Shown: in pieces, positions 54,081 through 64,000 of the stretch | How the letters are laid out: the number at the start of each line of letters is the position of its first letter | Numbering within the stretch: position 1 is the stretch's first letter | Origin: Choristoneura fumiferana | Taxonomy: Eukaryota > Arthropoda > Insecta > Lepidoptera > Tortricidae | Assembly: GCF_025370935.1 (NCBI RefSeq) | Contig: NC_133485.1 | Span: forward strand, 3,257,121 to 3,321,120 | Length of the DNA stretch: 64,000 nucleotides | Reading direction: 5' to 3' | Made by a program: the position numbers and the translations under genes | Notes under the pieces: generated by a model | What the model was told of the DNA's origin: nothing | Database searches by the model: none | What the model saw: only the letters and a program-made list of their open reading frames with translations

Positions 54081-54475
54081 TTAGAGTTTATAAACTGGAA
54101 AACTTTGTCTGCTGGCAACACTATATCTGTAACTCATTCATTTCATTATTTTCGCGACGTGTGTATGTCAATTGTTTTTTCATCAAAAAAGTGTTTTTTA
54201 AAAGGGCTTCGTTTGGAAGCTTCAGGTACAAAACCTAAAAATATAATATTTCTTCTGAGCGCTGTGGCAATGAACAAAAGTAAACTCTAATCTACCGTGA
54301 CCATTTTCTAACTAGAAATAAATAGGTCAAAGGAATAAAAAAATCTATGAAATATTCAGCGAAGGACTGATTCCGACCCATTCGTGTAAAAACATCTAAA
54401 GCTCGAAGTAGACGCAATTATACTCGTCCATTAAAATTGGGCTTCTTATTGACAGAAATATTAACGTACAGTTTG

Positions 54476-54600
54476 AAGGGTTCCGTAGTCCAAACAAGAG
54501 ACCCTTTTAGTATCGCCACATCCGTCAGTGTGTCTGTCCGCCCGTCTGTCCACCCCGCACCTAGTCTACAGACTTTTGAAAGCCGTAATTTTGCCAGGGG
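54476..54600 (+). mobile_element. Fragment of the GGGTTCCGTAG repeat
   Basis: 'GAAGGGTTCCGTAGTCCAAA' and 'TCCGTCAGTGTGTCTGTCCG' match the start of the 12095 family. The 3' part is absent, replaced by the LINE relic. Confidence 0.55.
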
Positions 54601-54604
54601 TGTA

Positions 54605-54945
54605 ATCATTACCATCATCATCATCAGCCTATAGCAATCCACTGCTGGACATAGGCCTCCCCCAATGAGCGCCATTGCGCCCTGTCCTCGGCTAGACGCA
54701 TCCAGCTTCTACCAGCAGCCTTTCGCAAATCGTTACTCCACCTGGCCGGAGGGCGCCCTACACTACGTTTGCCAAGACGCGGTCTCCACTCAAGAACTCG
54801 TTTACTCTAGCGGTTGTCGGTTCTTCGACAGATATGACGCCCACGCCACTTCAACTTGCTAATTCTCTGAGCTATGTCGATGACCTTAGTTCTGTGTCGG
54901 ATAACCTCGTTGCGCGTTCTATCTTTCAGAGAAACTCGGAGAAAC
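54605..54945 (-). pseudogene. RTE-type LINE C-terminal relic, best preserved
   Basis: The minus strand encodes RNEVIRHRTKVIDIAQRISK, LKWRGRHICRRTDNR, then SKRVLEWRPRLGKRSVGRPP, ARWSNDLRKAAGRSWMRLAE and DRAQWRSLGEAYVQQWIAIG before a stop and a (GAT)n tail. A small deletion after LKW removes the 'WAGH' type motif and one codon near TDNR is a stop. This is the C-terminal tail of an RTE-like reverse transcriptase, downstream of the catalytic domain. Confidence 0.8.
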
Positions 54946-55256
54946 CAGCGAGCGAGCGAGGAGTGTAATACATACTAAGATCACTTCCCTTATACGTTTA
55001 ATGAAGATGATTTTTTTTGTCGTCTGTCCCAGTGTGTATCGTTCGAAGGGTATTTCAAGACATTAGGCTAAAGTGATCATTTTTGTTAGAGTCAAGTGTA
55101 GTCACTATTATTGGCTTGAAATCCTGAAAAAAAAATTACAATGCTAGTTAGTATAAGTATGTAAAATATAGGTAGGTTTGAAATATTTACTTGATCAAAA
55201 TACTTGTGATGTATAAAATATTTTTTTGAACATGAAACTACCGTGAGACTCACTCA

Positions 55257-56044
55257 TATTAAATATATTGACCCGGATAACTCACGTCTTAAATCGAGTT
55301 TAGCTCGACATGTTTCGGGCTAATCCGTAGCCCTTCGTCTTCGGAGCAACGCGACTCAGCGGCTGCTGCAACATGCGCACTGCGCGCCGCCGCTCTGCTC
55401 GCGCGACTACCCGACGAAACTGACACCGGCACACAACTACCCGCGTTTTCATTATCATTACAACTGTCAAATGTAGGGTAGCACACAACACTAACAACAT
55501 CGCTCTGTAAAGGTACGTTCACACACACCGATGACGCAGCACGAGTATTTAACACCGTTTTCCAACTCGTAGGTACCGTCCAACCACTATCCCGGTTGAA
55601 ATTCGGCCGACGACTAATCTCAATGGCTTCACGCACTTTCCGCGAAATGAAAAATTTCGCTCTCGCAAGTACAGATACCTTATCAAATCTGATATAGTGC
55701 GTCGAATCCGAGTCCATTGAGTGCTCGGCCACAGCAGACCCCTTGTCGTCCTGTTTCCTCATACTGCGTATGTGCTCCGATACCCTTGTGGAAACGTTTC
55801 GTCCAGTCTCTCCAATATAGCTCTTGCCACAGGCACAGGGAATCATATATATCCCGGGACCACTCAGGGGCTCCTTATCCTTCGGCGAACGTACCAACTG
55901 TCTGAGCTGCATATGAGGACGGAAAAACGACTTGATGCTATATCTTCGGCGTAACAAGTGTCCGATTTTTTTAAGGATTAGCCCGAAACATGTCGAGCTA
56001 AACTCGATTTAAGACGTGAGTTATCCGGGTCAATATATTTAATA
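55257..56044 (-). mobile_element. 5'-truncated Penelope-like element
   Basis: An exact 70-bp inverted repeat (55257-55326 against 55975-56044) encloses a GIY-YIG coding region on the minus strand. One repeat copy overlaps the end of the frame and its inverted partner abuts the truncation point. Penelope-like elements are known for terminal repeats that can be inverted in truncated copies. The reverse transcriptase domain is missing. Confidence 0.85.
55289..55974 (-). pseudogene. Penelope-like element GIY-YIG endonuclease C-terminus
   Basis: The 222-codon frame (ATG at 55957; frame open to the truncation at 55974) begins with a linker containing FFRPHMQLRQLVRSPKDKEP. It then has GIYMIPCACGKSYIGETGRN with the CxC insert typical of Penelope GIY-YIG domains, a conserved Arg and His (RVSEHIRS), AVAEHSMDSDSTHYIRFD and REAIEISRRPNFNRDSGW. 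The Glu of REAIEI is the likely metal ligand. A variable Ser/Ala-rich tail ends ISPKHVELNSI, encoded by the terminal repeat. The domain looks undamaged, but the reverse transcriptase part is gone and no independent promoter is evident, so I call it a pseudogene. Confidence 0.85.
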
Positions 56045-56370
56045 AAATATTTTTTTGTTAAAAATTACATTTTTAATACAAGCTTTGTTGCTGACTGTAT
56101 TTTTTGTTGACTGTACTTGCATTGTCATGCAAGCTACATTTCCGTAGCAAACTGTTGTAACGGTAATAAGTAACCGTTGAGGAGTTTCTTTCTGCGGAGA
56201 CGATCCTGGCCGTTCTGTCACTGCCAGATTATTGTATTGTCATGCAATTTACATAAGTATACCAAATTTCAAGTCAAGTCAACTACTGGAAGTTGGTCAA
56301 ATTTAACTTGCAAGATTTCATTACAGACAGACAGACAACGGGACAAGTGAAACTAAATAAAAGCCTGTAA
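56045..56370 (+). mobile_element. Dispersed repeat family X
   Basis: It shares 'GTTGACTGTACTTGCATTGT', 'GGAGACGATCCTGGCCGTTC' and 'ACTACTGGAAGTTGGTCAAA' with 15925-16275. It directly abuts the Penelope-like element, so one probably inserted into or beside the other. 56371-57054 shows no feature. Confidence 0.65.
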
Positions 56371-57054
56371 AATATATACCTCTTGTTGGGTTCTTCCCAG
56401 CAGTTTTTTTCCGAACCAGCGGTAGTTTTTTTTTACTACTTACGTATTTGTTACCATATTTGTAGGAAGCCCACAGTGCTCGAGCCCGATTCGCACTTGG
56501 CCGGTTCTTAGACGAGAACCTTCGATACTTATGGTTTCGTCCCATTGTCTGTCAGTAACGACGCCATAACTCCTCGGAACGATGTCGTTGGAGACCAAAT
56601 TTGGTTTGACAGGATGGCTTGTTCCGCTTCCCAACGGAAACGGACGGGAAGCTCAGGTACTTTTACGACAGCCATTTAGGTATTCAGGTTCATGTCCGGT
56701 ATTTATTCCGTGTTTTTTACTTATTCAAGTTTCAATATGGATTTAGATGGATGTTTTGTACAAAATTGTTAGAGTCGAACGCTTTAAACTGACTTCTATT
56801 GAATAAATAAATATAGAAATCATAGCTGTTGCCCACGACTCCGTCCGCGTACAATTCGTTTAACTAGGATAGCGATCCCACGAGAACTTTGCAACTTGTT
56901 AGACCTCGGTTTATTTACTTAACATTAATTTGTCTGTCATCTGTCACTAGGACATTTGCGAAGCCATGCCACAATGGCTAGTATGAAATAAATATTTGTA
57001 CAGTCAACCCCAATTTGTTTTCTAGGCCACCAGAGAACCTTAATAACAATGTTA

Positions 57055-57215
57055 CACACACACACACACTTAAATACATAGGTACATATTGAATACTCAA
57101 GACTCGACAAAAAAACATTTGTACTTTTCATACAAATATCTGCCCCGATCGGGGATCGAACCCGACACCTCAAGTTTCAAAGCCAGGTACTCTAACTACT
57201 GAAGCATCTGGTAGT
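57055..57215 (-). mobile_element. tRNA-headed SINE, 39715 type
   Basis: The minus strand has 'GCTTCAGTAGTTAGAGTACC' (A-box region), 'GGTGTCGGGTTCGATCCCCG' (B box) and 'AGATATTTGTATGAAAAGTA', then '(GT)n' at the truncated tail. Confidence 0.75.
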
Positions 57216-58254
57216 CGTATTGCATAAAAAGGTGCAAAAGTTATATTTGCGAATTCCTTGCTATTTATAAGCAAAACGTTCCCATCTTCGCAAAAGCCTT
57301 TTTTGAGACAAAAGTGTACAATTTATTAATTATTCTGTAGCATGAACATCAACCCGAGAGACTCCGAAAGGACAGCAAAGTACTTGCGTCAAAATCATTT
57401 AGACAACTTCGCACGTTTCCGCCTATAAACAAACAAACTTCGTGATATACCTAAGTATAAATTACTTGGCCGTAACTTTGTGTGCTTTTGAACAATTATT
57501 TTCCTTTCTTCCACTCGTTTCCTGAGATAAAGTCCTCGGTAACTCGCAGTTTTCCTCGTTTCGTGATCCGGTGTTTGTTGTTGAAATTGGCCAAGATCGA
57601 GTCGGGCACGCGCAGTGTTGGATTAGTCTTAAATTTTGAGAACTGATCCATGATCCATGAATTGAAAATATGTGGATATAACTGTCACATTTGTTATAAT
57701 GCTATATTTGAAATTAGATTTAGAAGAAAACTTTCTGCGGTTGTTTTTTTAAATAAATCTAACGTATTCTAGCCCAAAGCATGTCAATGAAAATATTATG
57801 TATCCAATATGTGTAAATAGCTGTTTTGCAAACGGATACCTGCATCGAAAATTATCTTCCTCAACTGCCACACAAATCATTCATTATCTACCTGCTACAT
57901 AATCACACTTATTTGCTTAAGACGTAAGTTTTTTTTTTAGTAAAGCCATAAGGAACCGCATTTTTGGCTACGGAACTCTAAAAAGGATATCGTGAGATGC
58001 TGGATTCGAAGGGCTAACGAGTTTGTCTTGTAAAACAGCGACTTAATGCAGGAGGCTACCTGTTTTCGTGGCCGCAGCAGTTTTATTATGATTTGGCTTT
58101 GTGAGGGCCCAAAAACGGTCGAGGGGTGATGATAATTCAAACGTAATTGCTGTTTTCAAAGTTTAATTTTTGTCCGACGCGTTGGCTTGTTCGTCTGTTT
58201 TTTTTATTACGTCGCAACATTTAATTGAAATGAGCAGCTAAACTAGATGTGGGA
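57216..58254. other. No feature recognised
   Basis: 'TTTTTGGCTACGGAACTC' at 57961-57978 is the end of a TAGGGTTCCG-type repeat. Otherwise nothing supportable. Confidence 0.35.
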
Positions 58255-58345
58255 TTATTTTAAAGGGTTCTGTAGGTACCTACCACAAAAGAAAGTAAAA
58301 GAGGAACTTTGTGACCCGTGTCCATCCGTCTGTCAAGATCTGTTT
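58255..58345 (+). mobile_element. Fragment of the GGGTTCCGTAG repeat
   Basis: 'AAAGGGTTCTGTAGGTACC' followed by 'CCATCCGTCTGTCAAGATCTG'; decayed family member. 58346-58827 is featureless. Confidence 0.45.
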
Positions 58346-58835
58346 CTCAGGAACGCGTACAAGCTGAAATCATCATCACTATTATCACTTCACTACATAG
58401 TATAAAATGAAGTCGCCCTCCGCGTCTGTCTGTATTTCTGCTAACTCCTCCTAAATCACGCAACGGTTTTTGAAACGGTTTTTCACTATCATGTAGATAA
58501 TTTATTCAGGAATGTTTATGTATATAAACATCCTAATTAAACTTTCGTAGATTTAAATAATAACAGAATTTCGAGACCAAGTCGCCAAAAAGATACTTTC
58601 ATGGCTTACGTAGCCTAAACCATAAGAGATACATAAAAATAATGTAGAAAATTGTAGTTCTTCTAAAATCTAAAAGAAAACTCCGCGATAGCATATCTCT
58701 AACTGTTACGGTTGACCCACAGTAACCATTTCTTTCAATAAAATTTTAACCAAAAAATGTGATTTACTCTTAGACGCGATTTACTCTTATTCAGTATTGA
58801 TCCTTATCCAAATTAATATGATAGTAACCTATGGC

Positions 58836-59138
58836 CATCCATCCCAGCCTTTATACGTCCCACTGCTGGGCAGAGGCCTCCTCTCAGAACAAGAGGGCTT
58901 GGGCCATAGTTCCCACGCGGGCCCAGTGCGGATTGGGAACTTCACACGCACCATTTAATTGCTTCGCAGGTTTGTGCAGGTTTCCTCACGATGTTTTCCT
59001 TCACCGCAAAGCTCGTGGTAAATTTCAAATGTAACTACGCACATGAATATCGAAAAACTCAGAGGTGCGAGCCGGGGTTTGAACCCACGACCCTCTGCAT
59101 GAGAGGCGATAGGTCAAACCACTAGGCCACCACGGCTT
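58836..59138 (-). mobile_element. tRNA-headed SINE, full length, 8-bp TSD
   Basis: CCTATGGC flanks the element (58828-58835, 59139-59146; a further chance copy at 59151). The minus strand runs from 'GCCGTGGTGGCCTAGTGGTT' through 'GGGTTCAAACCCCGG' (B box), 'GTGAAGGAAAACATCGTGAG' and 'CACTGGGCCCGCGTGGGAAC' to 'GCAGTGGGACGTATAAAGGC'. Better preserved than 37584-37885. Confidence 0.85.
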
Positions 59139-59249
59139 CCTATGGCTTAACCTATGGCATTAAATGTAAATTATATTTGTCTTTTACAGTATATCTTTGT
59201 AAGCAATACTTCAAAAGATATCAAAGGTTAAAGCAACTGAAAATATAAT

Positions 59250-59412
59250 TCCGCTCGGCCGCCAAATAGGCCGCCCTGGCCAGGTACTACCGGCGGCCTC
59301 CCCGCACCCCGATGCCCACTGCCTATAAATACCGCGTCGAGAATTATAAAATTCAATTTACATTTTCACTTCTTTTTTTCTAAATTGCACCCGTGCGAAG
59401 CCGGGGCGGGTC
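59250..59412 (+). mobile_element. Possible Helitron 3' end
   Basis: The segment ends 'CGTGCGAAGCCGGGGCGGGT' then CGCTAG followed by T, fitting the CTRR|T terminus, with a short GC-rich stem upstream. GC-rich hairpins (GGCCGCC/GGCGGCC) and TATAAATA lie at 59265-59330. The identification is by terminal pattern and memory of lepidopteran Helitrons, and the 5' end is not found. Confidence 0.35.
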
Positions 59413-59509
59413 GCTAGTATATATATTAAATACTAAAGACTGCTACACTTTGAAGCTGTAAAAGTAAGTCAACGCAATCAAAAGGTATTGTTCGAACTGA
59501 ACCAGAGTT

Positions 59510-59765
59510 CAGATGTTAGACTAGCATCAGATAGCAGTAAACGGCTGTGTTGCTCTGACGACGAACTCTGGCTGAGTTCGAAAAGCGATGGTGTAGCGTG
59601 GTTATGGTGATAGTTGGCTTTTGTGATTTGTGTAAGTTTCTATAGTGTGAAAGGTGGAGGAACTGCATAATTTAAACACACGTTTGTGGTACCTACCACA
59701 GACGTATAGGTATAGACGTATTGTAAGGTCGCGAGCAAAGCAACGCCTAATTCAATAAATTACAT
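59510..59765 (-). mobile_element. TIR family Y element, decayed
   Basis: The minus strand has 'TTGCTCGCGACCTTACAATA', 'GCAGTTCCTCCACCTTTCAC' and 'TTTTCGAACTCAGCCAGAGT' in the same order as 61704-61957. Terminal repeats are lost. Confidence 0.55.
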
Positions 59766-59861
59766 ACATGTATATTTACGAGTGCGTTAATCTACGAGTA
59801 ATATGAGTTAAGTATAAATACAACAAATGGGAGCGCCAGAGTTCGCATAGGACTCTTCGCT

Positions 59862-60080
59862 AGTCATACCGTAATTTTTGTCCGATTCATCGTTTGTCAT
59901 ATTTTACTTTTCCACTGAAACCTTACATTTTTCTGAAATTTTTAAATGATCATCCTATAGAAAACTATAGATAAGGATTGGTTTATAACAATTCAGAACA
60001 ATTATTGGATTCAGAGAAAAAAGAGTTATGACAAGCGATCGTTCTGACAAACATTACATTCGGACTTCCAATAAGTATGC
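59862..60080. mobile_element. Probable relative of foldback element A
   Basis: The right arm reversed reads 'ACTTATTGGAAGTCCGAATG', 'AATGTTTGTCAGAAC' and 'CTTGTCATAACTC', close to 70-130 of element A ('GATTATTGGAACTCCGAAAA', 'TGTTTGTCATAC'). The left arm repeats 'TTGTCCGATTCA' and 'TTGTCATA'. There is no TTAGG core and no clear target duplication. Confidence 0.4.
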
Positions 60081-61399
60081 GAGCCGATATATGGACCCAC
60101 GACACATTTAATGTACTTACATAATATGAAACCATTGTAAGTGCACTAGCGTAGTTGTAAATAGTGCCAACTGCTTACTACGTTACTTCGTAGAATAAAT
60201 CTTTGCCCGCTCTGCAATGAACGAATAAATAATTTTTTCATGTTAAAACCGGCTCCAGCGAGATTTTAAATATTGTATCAGTGAAACCTTTTACATTTTA
60301 ATGCGCTCTTTACACTCGCTACGCTAAGTAAGTGTCTTTGAAAGGTTGTTTGCAGTTGGCAAGTGCGTGCTTGAACTAGAAGTGTTGAATTAAATTAGAA
60401 GTACCTTAACTAATATTATAATGCGAAAGCATCCGCCTGTTACCTTTTCACGCTTAAATTGTTGAACAGATAACGAAATTTGGTATGAATATAGTTTGGG
60501 ACTCTTAGAAAGATAGTTTTTATCCAGGTAAATTGCGTAGTTCCAATATGATAGCGATACGCAAAATTTTTGCAAACAGAGTCGCGAGCAAAACCTAATG
60601 CGTTAGCTAACGATAGGTAGATCACAAAACTATAATAGTGTCTGATCTTGGTCCAGCCAATCAGAGTACAGCCTCACTCGTTACTCTCCCGCCTAGATTT
60701 AAGCAAAGTTTTTATCAGTCCAAGTTCTTCACAAAGCCAACTTGTTACCGGCCTAATTTTGCATAATCACTTAATAAAAATAGGTAAATATAAAATATGT
60801 ATTTATTATTATTAATTCAAATAATACACTGTCAGCTCTTTGAGCTCATGCGTTATATTACTGCACTAGTGTTTTTAGTTTTTTATAAGTGTTATTTTTA
60901 AAACTGTTTACTGTGAGTGCACTTATCACAAGTTCGAGGAGTGCATTTCACGAGTTAACAACACGATAGGGTGTTTTCTGGGGTTGCTAAAACGAAATGT
61001 AAATTTAGTAACATACTGTCTTTATCTTAGTCTAGCAACTTGACCGGAGCGAACGAGGCTCAACGCCTGTGGAGGACGATCATTCTCACTTAGGTGAAGA
61101 TTTCTGACCCCCTTCGGGCCCGAGGTTTCCAGCTGGAATGAGCAGAAAGAGAACACTGCTGAGTGTTGCTACGGACATGTTTTGCTTAACATTTTCGGTT
61201 ACATGTTATTTTGTCAAGTATTTCACCATCATACCATTTATTTGTACTACTTAATTCTACTTAATTTGAAATGTAGGCTTGTAACACCTTTTTTCCCCCA
61301 AAAAGCTCATAATACTTCGATTCGAATTAATTTGCTTATAATTCGAGTTGCATTTTATTTTATCTGACTCTTTTTAATGCAGTATTAAGTATATTATAG
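60081..61399. other. No feature recognised
   Basis: AT-rich; short frames only. A fragment resembling the TTTATAATATTAG family, reversed (AACTAATATTATAATGCGAAAG), is at 60409-60430. Confidence 0.35.
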
Positions 61400-61580
61400 G
61401 TGTCTTTTTTATATAAGGGCGAGCATGCGGGTCACCTGATGGGAAGCAATCACCGCCGCCCATGGACGCCTGTCAACACAAGGGGTATCACAGGTGCGTT
61501 GCCGGCCCTTTGAGAGCTCGTTTTTTAGAGGTCCCTAAATTGTACCGCTCCGGAAACACTGTTCCAGGAAGCTCTTTGTA
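61400..61580 (+). mobile_element. CACCTGATGGGAAGCAATCACC repeat
   Basis: 'TATATAAGGGCGAGCATGCG', 'GGTCACCTGATGGGAAGCAA', 'GCGTTGCCGGCCCTTTGAGA' and 'GAAGCTCTTTG' match the unit at 27605-27800. Confidence 0.6.
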
Positions 61581-61703
61581 GGTAATTTATTTCAATTATT
61601 ATTTTATTAATGCTTCTAATTTATATGTACGGATAAAGATTTTTTTCTTTTTTTTTGTACTTTCAAAGCTCTGTAGCGATATGGCTGCAGATAAGTCTTA
61701 CCT

Positions 61704-61957
61704 TGAACTAAAATAATTTCTTTGCTCACCCGCGACCTTAATGACAGTTACGTTTATGCAAAATATGCGTGTTCATGCAGTTCCTCCACCTCCACACTGT
61801 AAGAACACACACAGATCACACAAACCCATCTATCACCACCACCACCACCACCACACGCGTTTCGAACTCAACCAGAGCTCATCTTCAGAGCAACACAACC
61901 GTACACCATGTTACCAGATGTTAGGTCGTGGGTGAGCAAAGAAATTCTTTTAGTTCA
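61704..61957. mobile_element. TIR family Y element, most complete
   Basis: The termini TGAACTAAAATAATTTCTTT with GCTCACCCGCGACC and, reversed, TGAACTAAAAGAATTTCTTT with GCTCACCCACGACC form TIRs of about 35 bp. A (CAC)n run is at 61835-61855. The 64-codon frame inside is repeat-derived. Confidence 0.75.
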
Positions 61958-62749
61958 TTGATATGGACCTCCGCAAAGTAACGCCTAATTCAATAAATTA
62001 TTTAAGCTTACCTTGTAGATGTAAATTATATGGATCCATTCTTTTTTTGGGTTGTTTATGTAGCAATCAGGAGAGTCATTTTATTATATTGTACTATTTT
62101 TAAGTACTGTATTGTGGAAAAAGTCGTGAAAAGCAAGTCTCCTGATAATATTGAGAATTGAAATTGAAATTAACGGAGCAGAAATTTTGTTTTATTCAAA
62201 AAACGATACGTTATCATAATTATTCAAATAACGTAACCTGCGACAATTTAAAAGAACTAACTTAAGATTAAAATCCACACAATTAAGATATTTAGGTAGG
62301 TACGATAGCCACACCGTGTGGCTAAGTGACGTGTGGCCCACACGTCACTTTAATAAACATCATTTTTAATAAATGAAATGAATCGGATTAATCCATCTCA
62401 ATCACGTTTGGAAATTGCCCTACGGAAGGCAGGCATCCCAAAAACAAAAGAACGTAATAATCGAGCCTGGTTGAAATTGCCAAAGCCCATTTGCTGGAGC
62501 TGCACTCCAGCTCCCTATATCCGCCCAATTGGGGATTTTTTGGGGGATAAACTGAGTACAGCGTAATTACATTGTTAGGAAAAAGGTAGGCAATACCCAG
62601 ACCAAACATGTAGGCTTGCAGCCATTGACTCTGGTCGTAACATTAAAACTTCCCAGGTACATAACTGGGGAACGCAGGCGCTTGGGATAAGTGATAAGCG
62701 CGAGAGAGATAGAAACTGACAGATCTTACAACTTAAAGAAAAAGTCTCC
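61958..62749. other. No gene; paired palindromes at 62307-62350
   Basis: A minus-strand piece of RTE-like short sequence is not evident. The only structure is two adjacent perfect palindromes: AGCCACAC-C-GTGTGGCT (62307-62323) and AAGTGACGTGTGG-C-CCACACGTCACTT (62324-62350). Confidence 0.6.
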
Positions 62750-62932
62750 ATGATGATGATGATGATGTGATCCTGTTATCCCTCACTAGGGACATAGGGC
62801 TCGTAGAAGAGTTTTCCATTTGGCTCGATCTTGCGCGGCTTCTTCCAGCTCTTCCCAGCCGAGACCAATTGAGCCAGCCTCCTTCTCAACTGATCGCCTC
62901 CACGTGGTCCGAGGACGTCCTAGCCGTCTCCA
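62750..62932 (-). pseudogene. LINE reverse transcriptase C-terminal relic
   Basis: A (GAT)n run on the plus strand marks the 3' tail. The minus strand encodes WRRSVEKEAGSIGLGWEELE, then EAAQDRAKWKTLLRALCP and a stop, resembling the 'TWRR..E.E...LG..W.E....AQDR..W..L..ALC' end of an RTE-like LINE. Confidence 0.65.
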
Positions 62933-63067
62933 AAAAAAAAAAAGTCTCCATGATAAATCTTAACTAACTTGTAAGAAATTTTCGATGTGGACACTGCACC
63001 AGGTTTTATTAAAGTGTAGCCCTGGCTTTTCACTGTAGGAGTACATACGAGTATATGCCTGCAAAAG

Positions 63068-63289
63068 CGAGTACTGCCTTTTCGCAACTTTTCATTTCGC
63101 AAACTCTAAAACTGTTAACATTTCAGGATTTATTTCAGGGCCATCGTGTAGAACCCTTTGGGTTAGGTTAGGTTAGTTTTATAAAAATCCTGAAATATTT
63201 ACAGTTTCAGAAATATTAAACAGTTGGGAAATGAAAAGTTGCGAAATGAAACAGGTTGCCAAACGTTATTCGCCGAAACATTAGTAAAC
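63068..63289. mobile_element. Foldback-type element C with TTAGG core
   Basis: CCTGCAAAAG flanks both sides (63058-63067, 63290-63299). The left arm has TTTCGCAACTTTTCATTTCG and two TTTCAGG words; the right arm has CCTGAAATATTTACAG, GTTTCAGAAATATT and AAATGAAAAGTTGCGAAATG, the same words inverted. The core GGGTTAGGTTAGGTTAG is at 63161-63177. Only 222 bp; no coding frame. Confidence 0.65.
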
Positions 63290-64000
63290 CCTGCAAAAGG
63301 AACGTACAACAATCTACCACGTGAAAAATTACTCGTTTTGTTCGAAGAACTTGATGGCCGTTGAGGCTAAATAATATGTTAAAATGTTTATTCTAGTCGA
63401 GCGCAAAATACTTTTTTAATAACTACCTGTTTTTTTTAATACTATAAGAGCTTTTGGGAAAAATGCACTATAAGAAACTTTATAATTTTCAAAAATACAT
63501 CTGCTTTGCTGTCTCACTCACTAATTTAAAAGATATTTAACTTATTTTTATTTGTATAGTATTTTATTTTTTAATTTTCTCGTAGATTTTTATTCACCTT
63601 TAAAGATTTAGTGAATTTTCATTTAAAATTTATACAATTTCAGTCTATATCCTAAATTTAGTAACTTTTTCCTCTTCTGACTTAGACAGACGCAACGGCG
63701 TCTGCTCCGAAAGATATGGGTTTTAATAAAAATTTGTGTTACGATTATTGTACACCGTATGAAAATAATTGTCGTCAATATTTATTAAAATTTTATATAT
63801 ATCGCAACCGCGAATTGAGGTCTCGGAGTCAAAAGGGCTGTAAAGATTATTACGGTTCTATTTAATTGCATGAATAATGTTGTTAATTTTCTTCGTCACC
63901 TACCCCTTTGTTGTATTCGTGCGAATATCCGGGGATTCTGGCTTTGAACATTACAATATTAGACAGTTTGGAAAATAATTTTGAATTGTGAACCCTTGCT
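63290..64000. other. No feature recognised
   Basis: AT-rich DNA to the window end, with no supportable gene or repeat. Confidence 0.35.

Overview
The window is AT-rich nuclear DNA of an insect, most likely a moth or butterfly. That call rests on recognising interspersed families common in Lepidoptera: short elements ending in 'TTTATAATATTAGTA', RTE-type LINE 3' ends with (GAT)n tails, tRNA-headed SINEs, 'GGGGTGTTAT' repeats, 'GGGTTCCGTAGCC' repeats and palindromic 'CAGTCRCC' MITEs. (TTAGG)-like telomeric motifs also occur. No bacterial gene organisation, CRISPR array or functional RNA gene is visible.

I support one intact host gene, at 4.8-8.6 kb on the + strand. It encodes a single-pass leucine-rich-repeat membrane protein of about 956 residues with a short cytoplasmic tail and no TIR domain. 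The main exon (5710-8570) opens inside the signal peptide. A phase-matched first exon, ending at 4827 before a GTGAGT donor, supplies the start codon, so the gene has an 882-bp intron that itself holds two transposon relics. A poly(A) signal lies 63 bases after the stop.

Nearly everything else recognisable is mobile DNA in nested layers. 0-4.6 kb: a foldback element with a TTAGG-like core, a Harbinger MITE and LINE relics. 9-18.5 kb: MITEs, a LINE relic, a retroposon inside a TIR element, an 8 x 49-bp satellite with a 147-bp higher-order unit, a foldback element inside a SINE, a hollow mariner with a nested element, and a GC-rich foldback element. 19-36 kb: LINE C-termini, two hAT elements with exact 8-bp target duplications, several stem-loop MITEs and a 1.1-kb nested foldback. 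37-50 kb: SINEs, MITEs inside LINE relics and a duplicated block with TATA boxes. 50-64 kb: a tRNA-like retroposon, a Penelope-like element with GIY-YIG domain and inverted terminal repeats, SINEs, a possible Helitron end and a third TTAGG-core element.

The most interesting unexplained signal is a set of elements (40-1138, 14550-15559, 63068-63289, possibly 17960-18426 and 59862-60080). Each has arms built from many degenerate copies of a short word in opposite orientation on the two sides. The word differs between loci, but three of them carry a TTAGG-like core and 8-10-bp target duplications. The long stretches with no feature (10.4-11.6, 19.4-20.4, 35.9-37.3, 42-43.8, 45.8-47.7, 50.8-52, 60.1-61.4, 63.3-64 kb) show no convincing gene; they may be intergenic DNA or intron.
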